In this document: positions 27,422 to 35,438 of the stretch, piece by piece
How positions within the stretch are numbered: the stretch's first letter is position 1
Layout: each line of letters opens with the position of its first letter
DNA from: Ensifer adhaerens
GTDB taxonomy: Bacteria > Pseudomonadota > Alphaproteobacteria > Rhizobiales > Rhizobiaceae
Direction: 5' to 3'
Length of the DNA stretch: 64,000 nucleotides
NCBI RefSeq assembly: GCF_020035535.1
Contig: NZ_CP083350.1
Coordinates: 2,924,501 to 2,988,500 of the forward strand
Made by a program: the position numbers and the translations under genes
Notes under the pieces: model-generated
Seen by the model: only the letters and a program-made list of their open reading frames with translations
The model's database searches: none
Told to the model about the DNA's origin: nothing

Positions 27422-28030
27422 TCAGGCCAGGATAAAGCCGATGATCACGTCCTGGTCGGCGAGCGGAGCCAATGCAGCATTGAGCTTGCCGCGCGTCACC
27501 TGCCCCTGAACGCCGATCGTGAAGCCCGCGGGCTGCGGCTCACCCGGAGCTGCCTTCAGGCGGCGGACAAGGTCGACGAATTGAACATCGAATGACAGCC
27601 TCAGACCACGTGCTGGCTGCGGTTGTTGCGATCGCAGTACCCGGGACTGGACGTAGGCGAGGAACGCGGGGTTGAAGGCGACGATGGTCTTGTTTCCAGT
27701 GAGCGCAAAGGCAGGCGTCGGACTGGCGCGAACCTGACCGGCGACGACAGATAGGTTGCTGCGTTGCCTGGCGAGCTTAAGCTCATCGTGCATGTAGCGC
27801 GTGGCGATATAGCGCAAGCGCGCCGTGAGGTTGCCCTCGCCTTCGAGGTCCCTTTCACAGGCGCCAACGATGTCTGCAAGTCTTCGTCCTTGGCGCGCAG
27901 CGAGTTCGCCGAGGCACTGCCAATAGATTTCCTCGAGCTTGATCCCGCGGCGCTGACCGTCGACGGTGACGACGCGGAACCGCAGCGCGCTCAGGTCCTC
28001 ATCGGACAGTGGAGCCTGCGTTTCGTTCAT
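27422..28030 (-). CDS. Ribbon-helix-helix protein in the type I secretion operon
   Basis: 202-residue cytoplasmic protein. Residues ~15-80 match the RHH_4 ribbon-helix-helix domain (LRFRVVTVDGQRRGIKLEEIYWQCL...AARQGRRLADIV...NLTARLRYIA). Residues ~105-200 form a second region (GNKTIVAFNPAFLAYVQSR..., FTIGVQGQVTRGKL) that I cannot assign. It begins 3 nt after the HlyD stop, so it is the last gene of the secretion operon. RHH proteins bind DNA as dimers; the placement suggests it regulates adhesin or secretion genes, which is inference. Confidence 0.8.
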   Translation of the reverse strand: MNETQAPLSDEDLSALRFRVVTVDGQRRGIKLEEIYWQCLGELAARQGRRLADIVGACERDLEGEGNLTARLRYIATRYMHDELKLARQRSNLSVVAGQVRASPTPAFALTGNKTIVAFNPAFLAYVQSRVLRSQQPQPARGLRLSFDVQFVDLVRRLKAAPGEPQPAGFTIGVQGQVTRGKLNAALAPLADQDVIIGFILA

Positions 28031-28033
28031 CCA

Positions 28034-29314
28034 TCAGCGCTCCCGCAGAGCTTCCTCACGCGCCTTGTTGATCGGCTTCATCAGGTAGGCAAGGATCGTC
28101 TTTTTGCCTGTCATGATATCCACCGACGCGATCATGCCCGGCATGATCGCGTATTCGCGTCCGTCTTTCACCAGTGCAGCCGTGTCGGTCTTAACGCGCA
28201 CGAGATAGTAGGTCTCACCATTGTTCTGGTCGACGAGGCTGTCGGCGCTGACGGTTTCGACGATCCCGCCGAGGCCGCCATAGATCGAGAAGTCATAGGC
28301 AGAGACCTTGATCAACGCAGGCTGGCCCGTGCGCACGAAGGCGACGTCGCGCGGTGAAAGCCGAGCCTCCACCAGCAGCGTTTCCGATGTCGGTACGACG
28401 CCGCCGATCACCGCGCCGGGCGTCACATAGGCGCCGACCGTGTTGACATCCAACGTGTTGATGATGCCATCGACCGGCGAACGAATATCGGTGTTTGCGA
28501 CGCGACTGCTCGCCCCGCGGATCGTTTCCTCGATTACGGAAAGCTGTGAAAGCGCCTCGGTCTTTTCCGCCAGCGCTTCCTGCTTCAGCTGCAGGGAAAG
28601 TTCAGTTACCTGAAGCGATGCCTCCTTGAGCGCGGCTTCCAGCTTGCCGACCGATTCCTTCCAGAGCGCGAGTTGCCCACGCGTGTCGGTCAATTCCTTC
28701 TCAACCCGCAGCAGCTCCGTCTGAGCGATGAGCTTGCGCTTGGCCATCGGCTCGATGAGCCCCTGTTCGCGCTCGGTGACCTGCAGGCTTTCGGTCAGCC
28801 GGGTGATGTTGGCTTGCGCTTCCGCCAGTTCCTTCTGGCGCTGGCCCTCGCGGGCCTGCATGACCGACAGCTTATTGTTGAAGTTTCCGGCCTTCGCCTG
28901 AAGCAGTTGCTCCTCGTTCGCACAGATCGCCGGCGCGGCCTTTGCGATATCCTCGGGGCAGTTGTACTTGGCGTCGTAGGCTCCGCTTTCCTCGAGTTCC
29001 AGCCGCGCGATCTGTGCACGCAGCGACCGCGCCTTGGCTTCTAGTTCGCCAAGCGAAGAGCCGCTCGCTGTGTCGTCCAGCCGCAGGATCAGATCGCCGC
29101 GACGGACGACCTGCCCGGGTTGCACTGCAATCTCCCGCACGATGCCAGGTTCACTCGACTGGATGATCTGCGTCTTGGAGACCGGAATGACCTTGCCTTC
29201 GCCGCGGGCGATTTCGTCGACCTCGGCGATCGCAGCCCAGGCAACAAAACAGCTGATCAGCAAGCCGATGACAAGCAGTCCGGCGCGCGCGGCAAGCGGC
29301 GGTTTCTCTGTCAT
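28034..29314 (-). CDS. Type I secretion periplasmic adaptor (HlyD family)
   Basis: 426-residue membrane fusion protein: a short cytoplasmic N terminus, one membrane segment (LLVIGLLISCFVAWAAIAEV, about residues 13-32), lipoyl-like half (GKVIPVSKTQIIQSSEPGIVREI), a long alpha-helical coiled hairpin (~95-270), then the second lipoyl half and beta-barrel (DIRSPVDGIINTL; SPRDVAFVRTGQPALIKVSAYDFS). The HlyD C-terminal signature is present. It bridges the inner-membrane ATPase and the TolC-like channel. ATGA overlap with the ATPase gene (29311-29314) shows coupling. Confidence 0.93.
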   Translation of the reverse strand: MTEKPPLAARAGLLVIGLLISCFVAWAAIAEVDEIARGEGKVIPVSKTQIIQSSEPGIVREIAVQPGQVVRRGDLILRLDDTASGSSLGELEAKARSLRAQIARLELEESGAYDAKYNCPEDIAKAAPAICANEEQLLQAKAGNFNNKLSVMQAREGQRQKELAEAQANITRLTESLQVTEREQGLIEPMAKRKLIAQTELLRVEKELTDTRGQLALWKESVGKLEAALKEASLQVTELSLQLKQEALAEKTEALSQLSVIEETIRGASSRVANTDIRSPVDGIINTLDVNTVGAYVTPGAVIGGVVPTSETLLVEARLSPRDVAFVRTGQPALIKVSAYDFSIYGGLGGIVETVSADSLVDQNNGETYYLVRVKTDTAALVKDGREYAIMPGMIASVDIMTGKKTILAYLMKPINKAREEALRER

Positions 29315-31491
29315 ACCGCCCCCTCCGCCGGCCCAGTGGGACCGGAGCGTCTTTGCAGCTGTTCGATGACTGCAGCTTTTGGGCCATCGGCGACGAGGCG
29401 TCCCCGGTCGAGGACAAGCAACCGATCGACGAGGCTCAGCATGCTGTGGCGATGTGTGGAGATCAGAAGCGTCACGTCGCTGCTGAAGACGTTGGAGAGC
29501 TTGTTGATCAGCTCGCGCTCACTGGCAAGGTCCATCGCCCCCGAAGGCTCATCGAGGAAGACGACCTTCGGCTTGCGCAACAACAGTCGGGCAATGGCGA
29601 CCGCCTGGCGTTGCCCACCCGAGAGTTGCGAGCCCCGTTCACCGACCGGCATGTCATAGCCGCGCGGATGATGTGACACGAAATCGTCCACGCCGGCGAG
29701 CCGTGCTGCCGCAACCACCTCTTCATCGCTGGCGGTTGGGTTCGCCATCAGCAGGTTTTCCTTGATCGTGCCGGAAAACAGATCCGAATTCTGCGACACG
29801 AAGGAGACCGCCGAGCGAACGACGGAGGGATGCAACTGCCGGATATCGACGCCGTCGAGCAAGATACGACCGGCACTGGGCGCATAGAGACCTGCGAGAA
29901 GCCGGCCGAGCGTGGTCTTGCCCGAACCGATGCGCCCGATGATGCCAACGCGTTCGCCGGCCCTTATCGTCACGTTCATGCCGTTGACCACTTTGTAGTC
30001 GGTCCCCGGATAGGCAAAGTCGAGGTTGGTGAACGTGATGCTGCCGTTGCGGATTTCGCGGTTGACGAAGCCGATGGTGTCCGGCCGGTCCTCAGGCTGC
30101 TCCATTACCGCATTCAAAATGCGCAGCGCCAAGATTGCCTGACGCAGCCGGGCAAGCGTCATTGCGATCTGGCCGAGCGGCGCGACGGCGCGGCCGGCCA
30201 GCATGCTGGCCGCGATGATTGCGCCAGACGAGATCTTGCCTTCGGTGAATTCGTAGGCGCCGGCGACGACAATGCAGACCGTCACCAATTGCTGCACGAA
30301 CTGCGTCGCGTGCGAGGCCCAGGAAGAGATTTCCTTGATCTGCTCGGACGTGTTGGAGGAGTGCTTGGCCAATTCGTTCCAGCGACGCAGAAGCTGCTTT
30401 TCCGAATGCAGCGTCTTTACCGTCTCGATCGCGCTGATCGTCTCTACAAGCAGCGCTTGACGCTGGGCAGATTCGTTCGATGCCGCGGCAACCCGGTTGC
30501 CGATCTTGTACTGCGCGACATAGCCGATCATGACGCTCAAAAGGAATGCGATCGCCGGGATGAGCGCGATCCAGCCCGCAACCGCATAGACGGCCGCGAT
30601 GAAAACGAAGACGAAAAGGCTGTCGATGAGGGTGCTGAGCGTATTCGATGTGAAGAATTCGCGAACGAATTCATACTGCATCGCCCTGTTGGCGTATTCC
30701 CCCGTAGACGGTGGCCGCGATGCCATCGTCGCATGCAGGATTTTCTCGAACAGCATGTAGGAAAGCTTCAAGTCGGCCTTCCGTCCGGCAAAGTCGATCA
30801 GCGCGGCACGAACCGTCTTCAGCAGGAAGTCGAACAGGATGGCGGTACTGATGCCGAGCGCCAGGACCCAGAGCGTCGCAATCGCCTTGTTCGGAAGAAT
30901 CCGGTCATAGACATTCATCGTGAAGAGTGGCGCCGCCAGTGCCAGCACGTTGATGAAAAAGGCCGCGATCGCTACTTGCACATAGGCTTGCCAGAAAGGC
31001 TTCACCGTGGCTGTCAGCCAATGCCGGCGGTCAATGTTGCGCGCCTCACCGACGCCGCGGCCGGACGCCGTATTGAGATAGGTTGCCGAGAAGGAGATAG
31101 CATAGGCAAGGCCGCCGAGCTGCAGCTCCGACAGTTTCACCGCCGCTTCTCCAGGTGCAGCGGCCCTGTTCGAAAGGCTCAAAGTGCCGTCCGGCGCCTC
31201 TTCCAGAAGTGCCATGGCGCTGCCGTCGCGAAAGACGAGCAGCAGCGGGTACACGAAATCACGATTGCCGATCGCGCGTCCGGAAACGGCTTCCGTTTCC
31301 AGGCCGACCCGCTCTGCGATACGAGAGACGTCTTCGGCGCTCGGCGACCGAGGGTCGAAAGGCACGTCAGAATACAGCACGCTGTCCGACGAGGGACGAT
31401 TCAAGAAGATACAGATCTCCTTGAACGCCTCGGAAAAGCCGGTCAGAGACGGGCCTATCTGCACATGCCTGTCAATGCTTTGCACTACCAC
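29311..31491 (-). CDS. Type I secretion ABC permease/ATPase with C39-like N-terminal region
   Basis: 726-residue exporter. Residues 1-~140 form an N-terminal region like the C39 peptidase-like domains of RTX exporters, without the catalytic Cys/His pair, so probably a docking domain. About six membrane segments follow. The ATPase half has Walker A GRIGSGKTT, signature QLSGGQRQ and Walker B VVFLDEPSGAMD. GTG start at 31491 with AGGA 12 nt upstream; no suitable ATG exists nearby. It powers export of the adhesin across both membranes, the LapB role in the Pseudomonas scheme. Confidence 0.92.
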   Translation of the reverse strand: MVVQSIDRHVQIGPSLTGFSEAFKEICIFLNRPSSDSVLYSDVPFDPRSPSAEDVSRIAERVGLETEAVSGRAIGNRDFVYPLLLVFRDGSAMALLEEAPDGTLSLSNRAAAPGEAAVKLSELQLGGLAYAISFSATYLNTASGRGVGEARNIDRRHWLTATVKPFWQAYVQVAIAAFFINVLALAAPLFTMNVYDRILPNKAIATLWVLALGISTAILFDFLLKTVRAALIDFAGRKADLKLSYMLFEKILHATMASRPPSTGEYANRAMQYEFVREFFTSNTLSTLIDSLFVFVFIAAVYAVAGWIALIPAIAFLLSVMIGYVAQYKIGNRVAAASNESAQRQALLVETISAIETVKTLHSEKQLLRRWNELAKHSSNTSEQIKEISSWASHATQFVQQLVTVCIVVAGAYEFTEGKISSGAIIAASMLAGRAVAPLGQIAMTLARLRQAILALRILNAVMEQPEDRPDTIGFVNREIRNGSITFTNLDFAYPGTDYKVVNGMNVTIRAGERVGIIGRIGSGKTTLGRLLAGLYAPSAGRILLDGVDIRQLHPSVVRSAVSFVSQNSDLFSGTIKENLLMANPTASDEEVVAAARLAGVDDFVSHHPRGYDMPVGERGSQLSGGQRQAVAIARLLLRKPKVVFLDEPSGAMDLASERELINKLSNVFSSDVTLLISTHRHSMLSLVDRLLVLDRGRLVADGPKAAVIEQLQRRSGPTGPAEGAV

Positions 31492-31518
31492 AGATTGTGT
31501 CCATCCTGACGAGGACTA

Positions 31519-32964
31519 TTATTTCTGCCGAATCGGCGCCAACAAGTCGAGCGGCAAGTCGTTCGTCTGACGCGACGGGACACGGCGATAGGTTTCCGTG
31601 GGCGGCGTAGCCGGAACATTGAACTCGTTGCGGGCATAGGCTTCGGCCTGGGCCGGCGCCTTGATCTGCATCGTCGAAAGGAGCTGCCCGGTCGCTGCAA
31701 GCAGGCGATACTCGGCGAACAGGGCGGCGTACTGCGAGGTTTTCGCGAGAACGCTGACGTTGAAACGCGAATTCTGCGCGCCGAGCACGTCAAGCAGCGA
31801 ACGCTGTCCGACCTTGAGCTGTTCGCGATAGGACTCGACGAGCTGGACGTTCATCTGGGCCTGCGCGTTCAGCGTGCGAGAGATCTCGTACTGGCTGTTG
31901 CGGCGTTCCCAGGAAATGCGCACGGCTTCCTCGACCTCGCGATGGGCCTGGTGGAAGACCAGCCGCTGTTCGCTTGCACGGCGCATCTGCTCCTGCTCGT
32001 TGGCAATATCGATACCGCCACGATAGAGGTTCCACTTGGCGACGATTCGCGCCTGCGCATCCCAGCTGTTGCCGGTCTCGCCGCCGATATCGTTGCCCGT
32101 GCGCACGCGCCCTTCCGCGAAGACTTCCGGAAGCATGTTCGAGCGCGCAGCCTTGACCTGCGAGTCGGCAACGCTGATGTCGGAATCGGCAGCCTTGATG
32201 CGCGGGTTGTTGCCGCGGGCAATACCGATCGCCGTCTCGAGCGTCTTCGGCAGGACGCCGGCAACCGACTTCGGCATCGACGGTTTCGTCAGCGGCTGGC
32301 CGACCAGGCGGTTGAAGCTGATCTTGACGGTTTCAAGCGCTTCTTCTGCTTCCTGCAGACGCGCCTTTGCCGACAACAGGCGCTCACTCGCCTGCTGACG
32401 ATCGGCGTCGGTCAGGGCGCCACCTGAAATCAGCGAGCTGATGTCCGACAGGATCGACTGGTGCACGCCGACGTTCTTGCGCGCTTCAGCAACGATCTGC
32501 TGCTGGAGAATGTACTCGAAGTATTCACGGACGATCTGCAGGCCAATCGTCTCGGACCGCTCAAGGACGCGGAAGGAGGCGCTGTCAACGCGAGCAGCCT
32601 GACGCTCCAGCTCGGCGCGTCTGCCACCGCCGTCGAACAGCTTCTGCGTAATCGTCAGACCGACGTCGGAAGGATAAAGTGGATCGTTTTCGATGGAGCC
32701 AAGCCGCCGGCTTTCATCTTCAAGATGCTGCACACCTGTCGAAGCTTCCATATCTACGCTCGGCAAGTATAGACCACGCGCTTGACGTAGCTCGAACTCG
32801 ACAGCCTCGCGGTTCTCGATCGACTGGCCGATCTCCGGGTTCGATTCCATTGCGACCTGAAGCGCTTCCCTAAGCGTCATCGCTTCGGCGGCGCCACCTG
32901 CAAATACGGTCGACGCGAGCAGAACGGAAAAAAGCCCACCCTTAAAAGTTTTCCCCACTTTCAA
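31519..32964 (-). CDS. TolC family outer-membrane channel for type I secretion
   Basis: 481-residue outer membrane efflux protein with Sec signal peptide (cleavage near residue 28, GGAAEA). It then shows the TolC duplicated pattern: LREALQVAMESNPEI and its second-half partner LETAIGIARGNNPRI, with long helical stretches and SYREQLKVGQRSLLDVLGAQN. First gene of the -strand operon TolC-ABC-HlyD-RHH; its stop is 28 nt before the ATPase start. Having a dedicated TolC in the operon fits secretion of one very large substrate. Corresponds to LapE in function. Confidence 0.92.
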   Translation of the reverse strand: MKVGKTFKGGLFSVLLASTVFAGGAAEAMTLREALQVAMESNPEIGQSIENREAVEFELRQARGLYLPSVDMEASTGVQHLEDESRRLGSIENDPLYPSDVGLTITQKLFDGGGRRAELERQAARVDSASFRVLERSETIGLQIVREYFEYILQQQIVAEARKNVGVHQSILSDISSLISGGALTDADRQQASERLLSAKARLQEAEEALETVKISFNRLVGQPLTKPSMPKSVAGVLPKTLETAIGIARGNNPRIKAADSDISVADSQVKAARSNMLPEVFAEGRVRTGNDIGGETGNSWDAQARIVAKWNLYRGGIDIANEQEQMRRASEQRLVFHQAHREVEEAVRISWERRNSQYEISRTLNAQAQMNVQLVESYREQLKVGQRSLLDVLGAQNSRFNVSVLAKTSQYAALFAEYRLLAATGQLLSTMQIKAPAQAEAYARNEFNVPATPPTETYRRVPSRQTNDLPLDLLAPIRQK

Positions 32965-33326
32965 TATTATCCCCCTCGCAATCAGTACGTCATGCTGGCT
33001 AATCCGAGCGTACGTTACAACTGCCGAAATTTACCGATAGATAATACAGAGGTAATATAAAGCGGCCACCAATTTTGGGGTGGTCCTGCGGCGCTCGGGC
33101 CTTTCGCACGGCTATGTTGCAAAAATGGAACATCCGAGCCGCCGCAAGACATTCCGTTAACCCATTGAAATAAAATAAATCACACGCAGCGCATCAAGGC
33201 CGTTAGGCACCTCGGATTACTGCAACGTTGCCGTCAGCTCAACGCCCGCGCGAACTAGCCACTGTCTTTTCAGCCACTGCGAGCTAAGCTCGACCGTCTC
33301 CCAAGTCGACCCCTACGCCCGGTGAT
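32965..33326. promoter_or_regulatory. Upstream region of the secretion operon
   Basis: 362-bp gap on the 5' side of the TolC-like gene with no coding frame. 32990-33060 and 33160-33185 are AT-rich and could hold the promoter. CACCAATTTTGGG at 33067-33079 is the exact reverse complement of the motif 5' of the adhesin gene (26005-26017); here it is framed by CCACC and GGTGG arms (33066-33084), giving a short imperfect hairpin or operator. A shared regulator of adhesin and secretion genes is a reasonable inference. Confidence 0.5.
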
Positions 33327-34088
33327 TCACGCGGAAGGCAGCCGGACGAAATCGACGCCCTGGGTTCCTTCGCTGGCAACCATGACCGTCTCGGATGCTG
33401 CTGCGCGGCGCAACCGCTCGAGGTCAACGCTGCCGTCAAACAATGCACCGCCAACGCTGAGCGCCAGATCGACCTTGCTGCCGTCGGCAGAGAAGTGTGC
33501 GGAAGCCAATGCGTTCGTCAGGCGGATGGAAACCTGCTCAGCGTCCGACTCGCTTGCCCCGATCAAGAGAACATCGAAGCTCGCCGGGCCGGTACGTGCA
33601 ACGATGTCATCACGGCGCACCGACGTGCTGATCGTGGAGGCGACGAACTGGAGCAGCTCTTCGCTCCAGGCCGGTCCGAAAGCGTCACCGACATCATCGA
33701 GGTTGTTGATTCTCAGATGGATGAGCGCACCGTGTAGCTCTTCGCCTGCGCGCTGCCGGCGACGTTCGAGGCCGTTGACCTGCTGTACCAGCCCGCGGCC
33801 GGTTACGCAGCCGGTTGTCGCATCGTGGGCAACGACATGGTTTATCTGATTGCGCAGGCGCTGGGCACGTCGAAACTGTGTCGCTGCGAGGACGATCAGC
33901 GGTACGCCCATCAGCAGGGAGATCAGGGCGGCGCCAACCATGGCGGCCGCATAGGGCCGATCGACGAGAGCGACCAGGCTGAGATAAACCAAAACCTGCG
34001 CGAGTACGACAAAACCAACGATGCCAGCGATGACATATCGCGCGATTCGCCAGTCCCTCTGACCGTTGAACTGTACTTCCCTACGCAT
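33327..34088 (-). CDS. Membrane protein with degenerate GGDEF domain retaining the c-di-GMP I-site
   Basis: 253 residues. Two membrane segments (~17-42 and ~46-71) are followed by a GGDEF-family domain (HDATTGCVTGRGL is the family's first motif). The active-site loop reads GPASF at 167-171 instead of GG[D/E]EF, so cyclase activity is very unlikely. Directly before it, R158-x-x-D161 sits at the exact spacing of the RxxD inhibitory site (RRDDIVARTG), so c-di-GMP binding may be kept. No EAL or HAMP domain. Start ATG 34088 has GGGAG at 6 nt. Same strand as, and 362 bp upstream of, the adhesin secretion operon; a signalling role there is inference. Confidence 0.82.
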   Translation of the reverse strand: MRREVQFNGQRDWRIARYVIAGIVGFVVLAQVLVYLSLVALVDRPYAAAMVGAALISLLMGVPLIVLAATQFRRAQRLRNQINHVVAHDATTGCVTGRGLVQQVNGLERRRQRAGEELHGALIHLRINNLDDVGDAFGPAWSEELLQFVASTISTSVRRDDIVARTGPASFDVLLIGASESDAEQVSIRLTNALASAHFSADGSKVDLALSVGGALFDGSVDLERLRRAAASETVMVASEGTQGVDFVRLPSA

Positions 34089-34497
34089 GCATCGCTCCCG
34101 ATTCACCAATGACGATCGGTCTAGCGCGAGTTTATGGATATTCCATTTCCAGGGTACCTACAACTTTATGCAGTACGGAGCATTCCGAGAAAAATGCTCC
34201 AAAACGGGATGTCCGACTCGCCGACAGTCATTTGCTGGCCCGTCCTGCAGGCATCGACGGGCCTCCAAGCGCCAGCGGCGAAGAAATGCGATTCGATGCC
34301 GGATGTCACCGTATGAAAAGGGGGGCTCGCGCGCAGAAACGCGGCGCGAAGTGATCTTCGGGTCAGCCAGCACATCGCATCTGGAGGGGGCTCACCCGTG
34401 CAATTGCAAGAGGGTCGGGAACCCTCCCCGCCTTTCGGCGTTCCTATTCCGCCGGGCGGCTCCGCCCGAAGCTTTAGCGCCACGAAAGGATCCAAAG
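34089..34497. other. Intergenic region, no gene seen
   Basis: 409 bp between the GGDEF-like gene and a small membrane-protein gene. No frame has a ribosome site and plausible composition together. It contains a short GC hairpin near its right end (annotated separately) and presumably the promoters of both flanking genes. Confidence 0.5.
34453..34468 (+). promoter_or_regulatory. GC hairpin 5' of the small membrane-protein gene
   Basis: CGGGCG (34453-34458) and CGCCCG (34463-34468) pair around a GCTC tetraloop, 17 nt before the GAAAGGA ribosome site of the gene at 34498. In the mRNA it would stand in the leader; it could also end transcription coming from the left. Confidence 0.4.
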
Positions 34498-34665
34498 ATG
34501 TACGACAGGGAGCGTTGGCCGGAACAAAGGGCATCAACCGGACTGCCGGTCGGAATCATGCTTCTTTCAGCTCTGGCCATAACCGCCTATCTCGCTGTCG
34601 GTGGCGCCTTTTCGGACGGTGGGGAACGCGCCGTCGTTTACATTCCCCAAGCTACAGGAAAGTAG
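34498..34665 (+). CDS. Small single-span membrane protein, 55 residues
   Basis: 55-residue predicted protein: polar N terminus (MYDRERWPEQRASTG), one membrane helix (residues ~18-38, VGIMLLSALAITAYLAVGGA), and a short outer tail ending in IPQATGK. The GAAAGGA ribosome site 8 nt before the ATG supports translation. No family recognised. Neighbours give no operon: the GGDEF-like gene is divergent and 500 bp without genes follow. Confidence 0.6.
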   Translation: MYDRERWPEQRASTGLPVGIMLLSALAITAYLAVGGAFSDGGERAVVYIPQATGK

Positions 34666-35166
34666 TGCGCACGGCGCTGCAACGCGAGGTGGCCTCGTCC
34701 ACGGTCGTGGGCCTTCAATGCGTGTCGCCATGCGTGAAAACGGGGCGGCTCCTCCTCCGTCCCGTAGTTCACGACAGGCTGAGAATGTCTCTGCAAGCAA
34801 TGCCGTGAGTGACCGGCAATGAATCCGGCGAGCATCACGGGATACCGCCCATCCGGTGGCCATTCACGAGCGATCAACGTGACAGCGGCTGCCGCCGAAG
34901 GCAACGAATCAAACGGATGTCGAACTACTCAATTTGGGTAAGGTCTTCCAAGAATAGCGTAGGCATATTTCCGCCGGTTGTGCAGAGCCGCTTGCCGGTG
35001 CAGCGTTTGAAGCGGGGGACTGGGGTCTGCGCAGCGGCGTCTTCATCCGGAAGAGGCAGAGGGCGCTAACACGCATGTGGATCATTCCGAACCTGCACTC
35101 GGAGCGCGTCTTCTATGTTTGCCAAATTGGCTATATGCCACAGGCTCGAACCTAGCAGGAGACATC
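34666..35166. other. Intergenic region, nothing recognised
   Basis: 501 bp with no credible gene on either strand. Frames longer than 60 codons here lack ribosome sites and have skewed Arg/Ser-rich composition. Only the last ~20 bases (AGGAG before 35167) are clearly assigned, as ribosome site of the next gene. Confidence 0.45.
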
Positions 35167-35373
35167 ATGGAAACCGTCGAGATCAGCGGCCGCAGCGACT
35201 TCGCGCTTTGGGCCATACAGCGCGCCCAGGAAATCGTCACGGCCGAAGGCGCCGCCTTTGCCATGGCCGCTCGCGACATGGATGAAGAGACTCTCGCCGA
35301 AACTGCAGCCGCGCTCGGCAAAGCCATCAGCGAAGCCATGCTCGAGGTTTTCGACGGCCTTACAGCCGAGTGA
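35167..35373 (+). CDS. Small alpha-helical protein of unknown function, 68 residues
   Basis: 68 residues, acidic and Ala/Glu-rich, predicted helical (WAIQRAQEIVTAEGAAFAMAARDMDEETLAETAAALGKA...). AGGAG lies 6 nt before the ATG at 35167, and composition is that of a normal cytoplasmic protein; the open frame upstream to 35077 is not needed. No family recognised. It converges on the pentapeptide-repeat gene, whose stop is 65 bp away. Confidence 0.65.
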   Translation: METVEISGRSDFALWAIQRAQEIVTAEGAAFAMAARDMDEETLAETAAALGKAISEAMLEVFDGLTAE

Positions 35374-35438
35374 TCTGGTCTCTCGGAGCCCCTGGGCACC
35401 CGAGGAAGACGGTGCGTCAGCTCCGCTCCTCAAGAGCG

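Noticed and set aside
15581..34088. LapD orthologue in the window
   Set aside because: No protein with HAMP, EAL and a LapD periplasmic domain was found; the only GGDEF protein has neither EAL nor HAMP.
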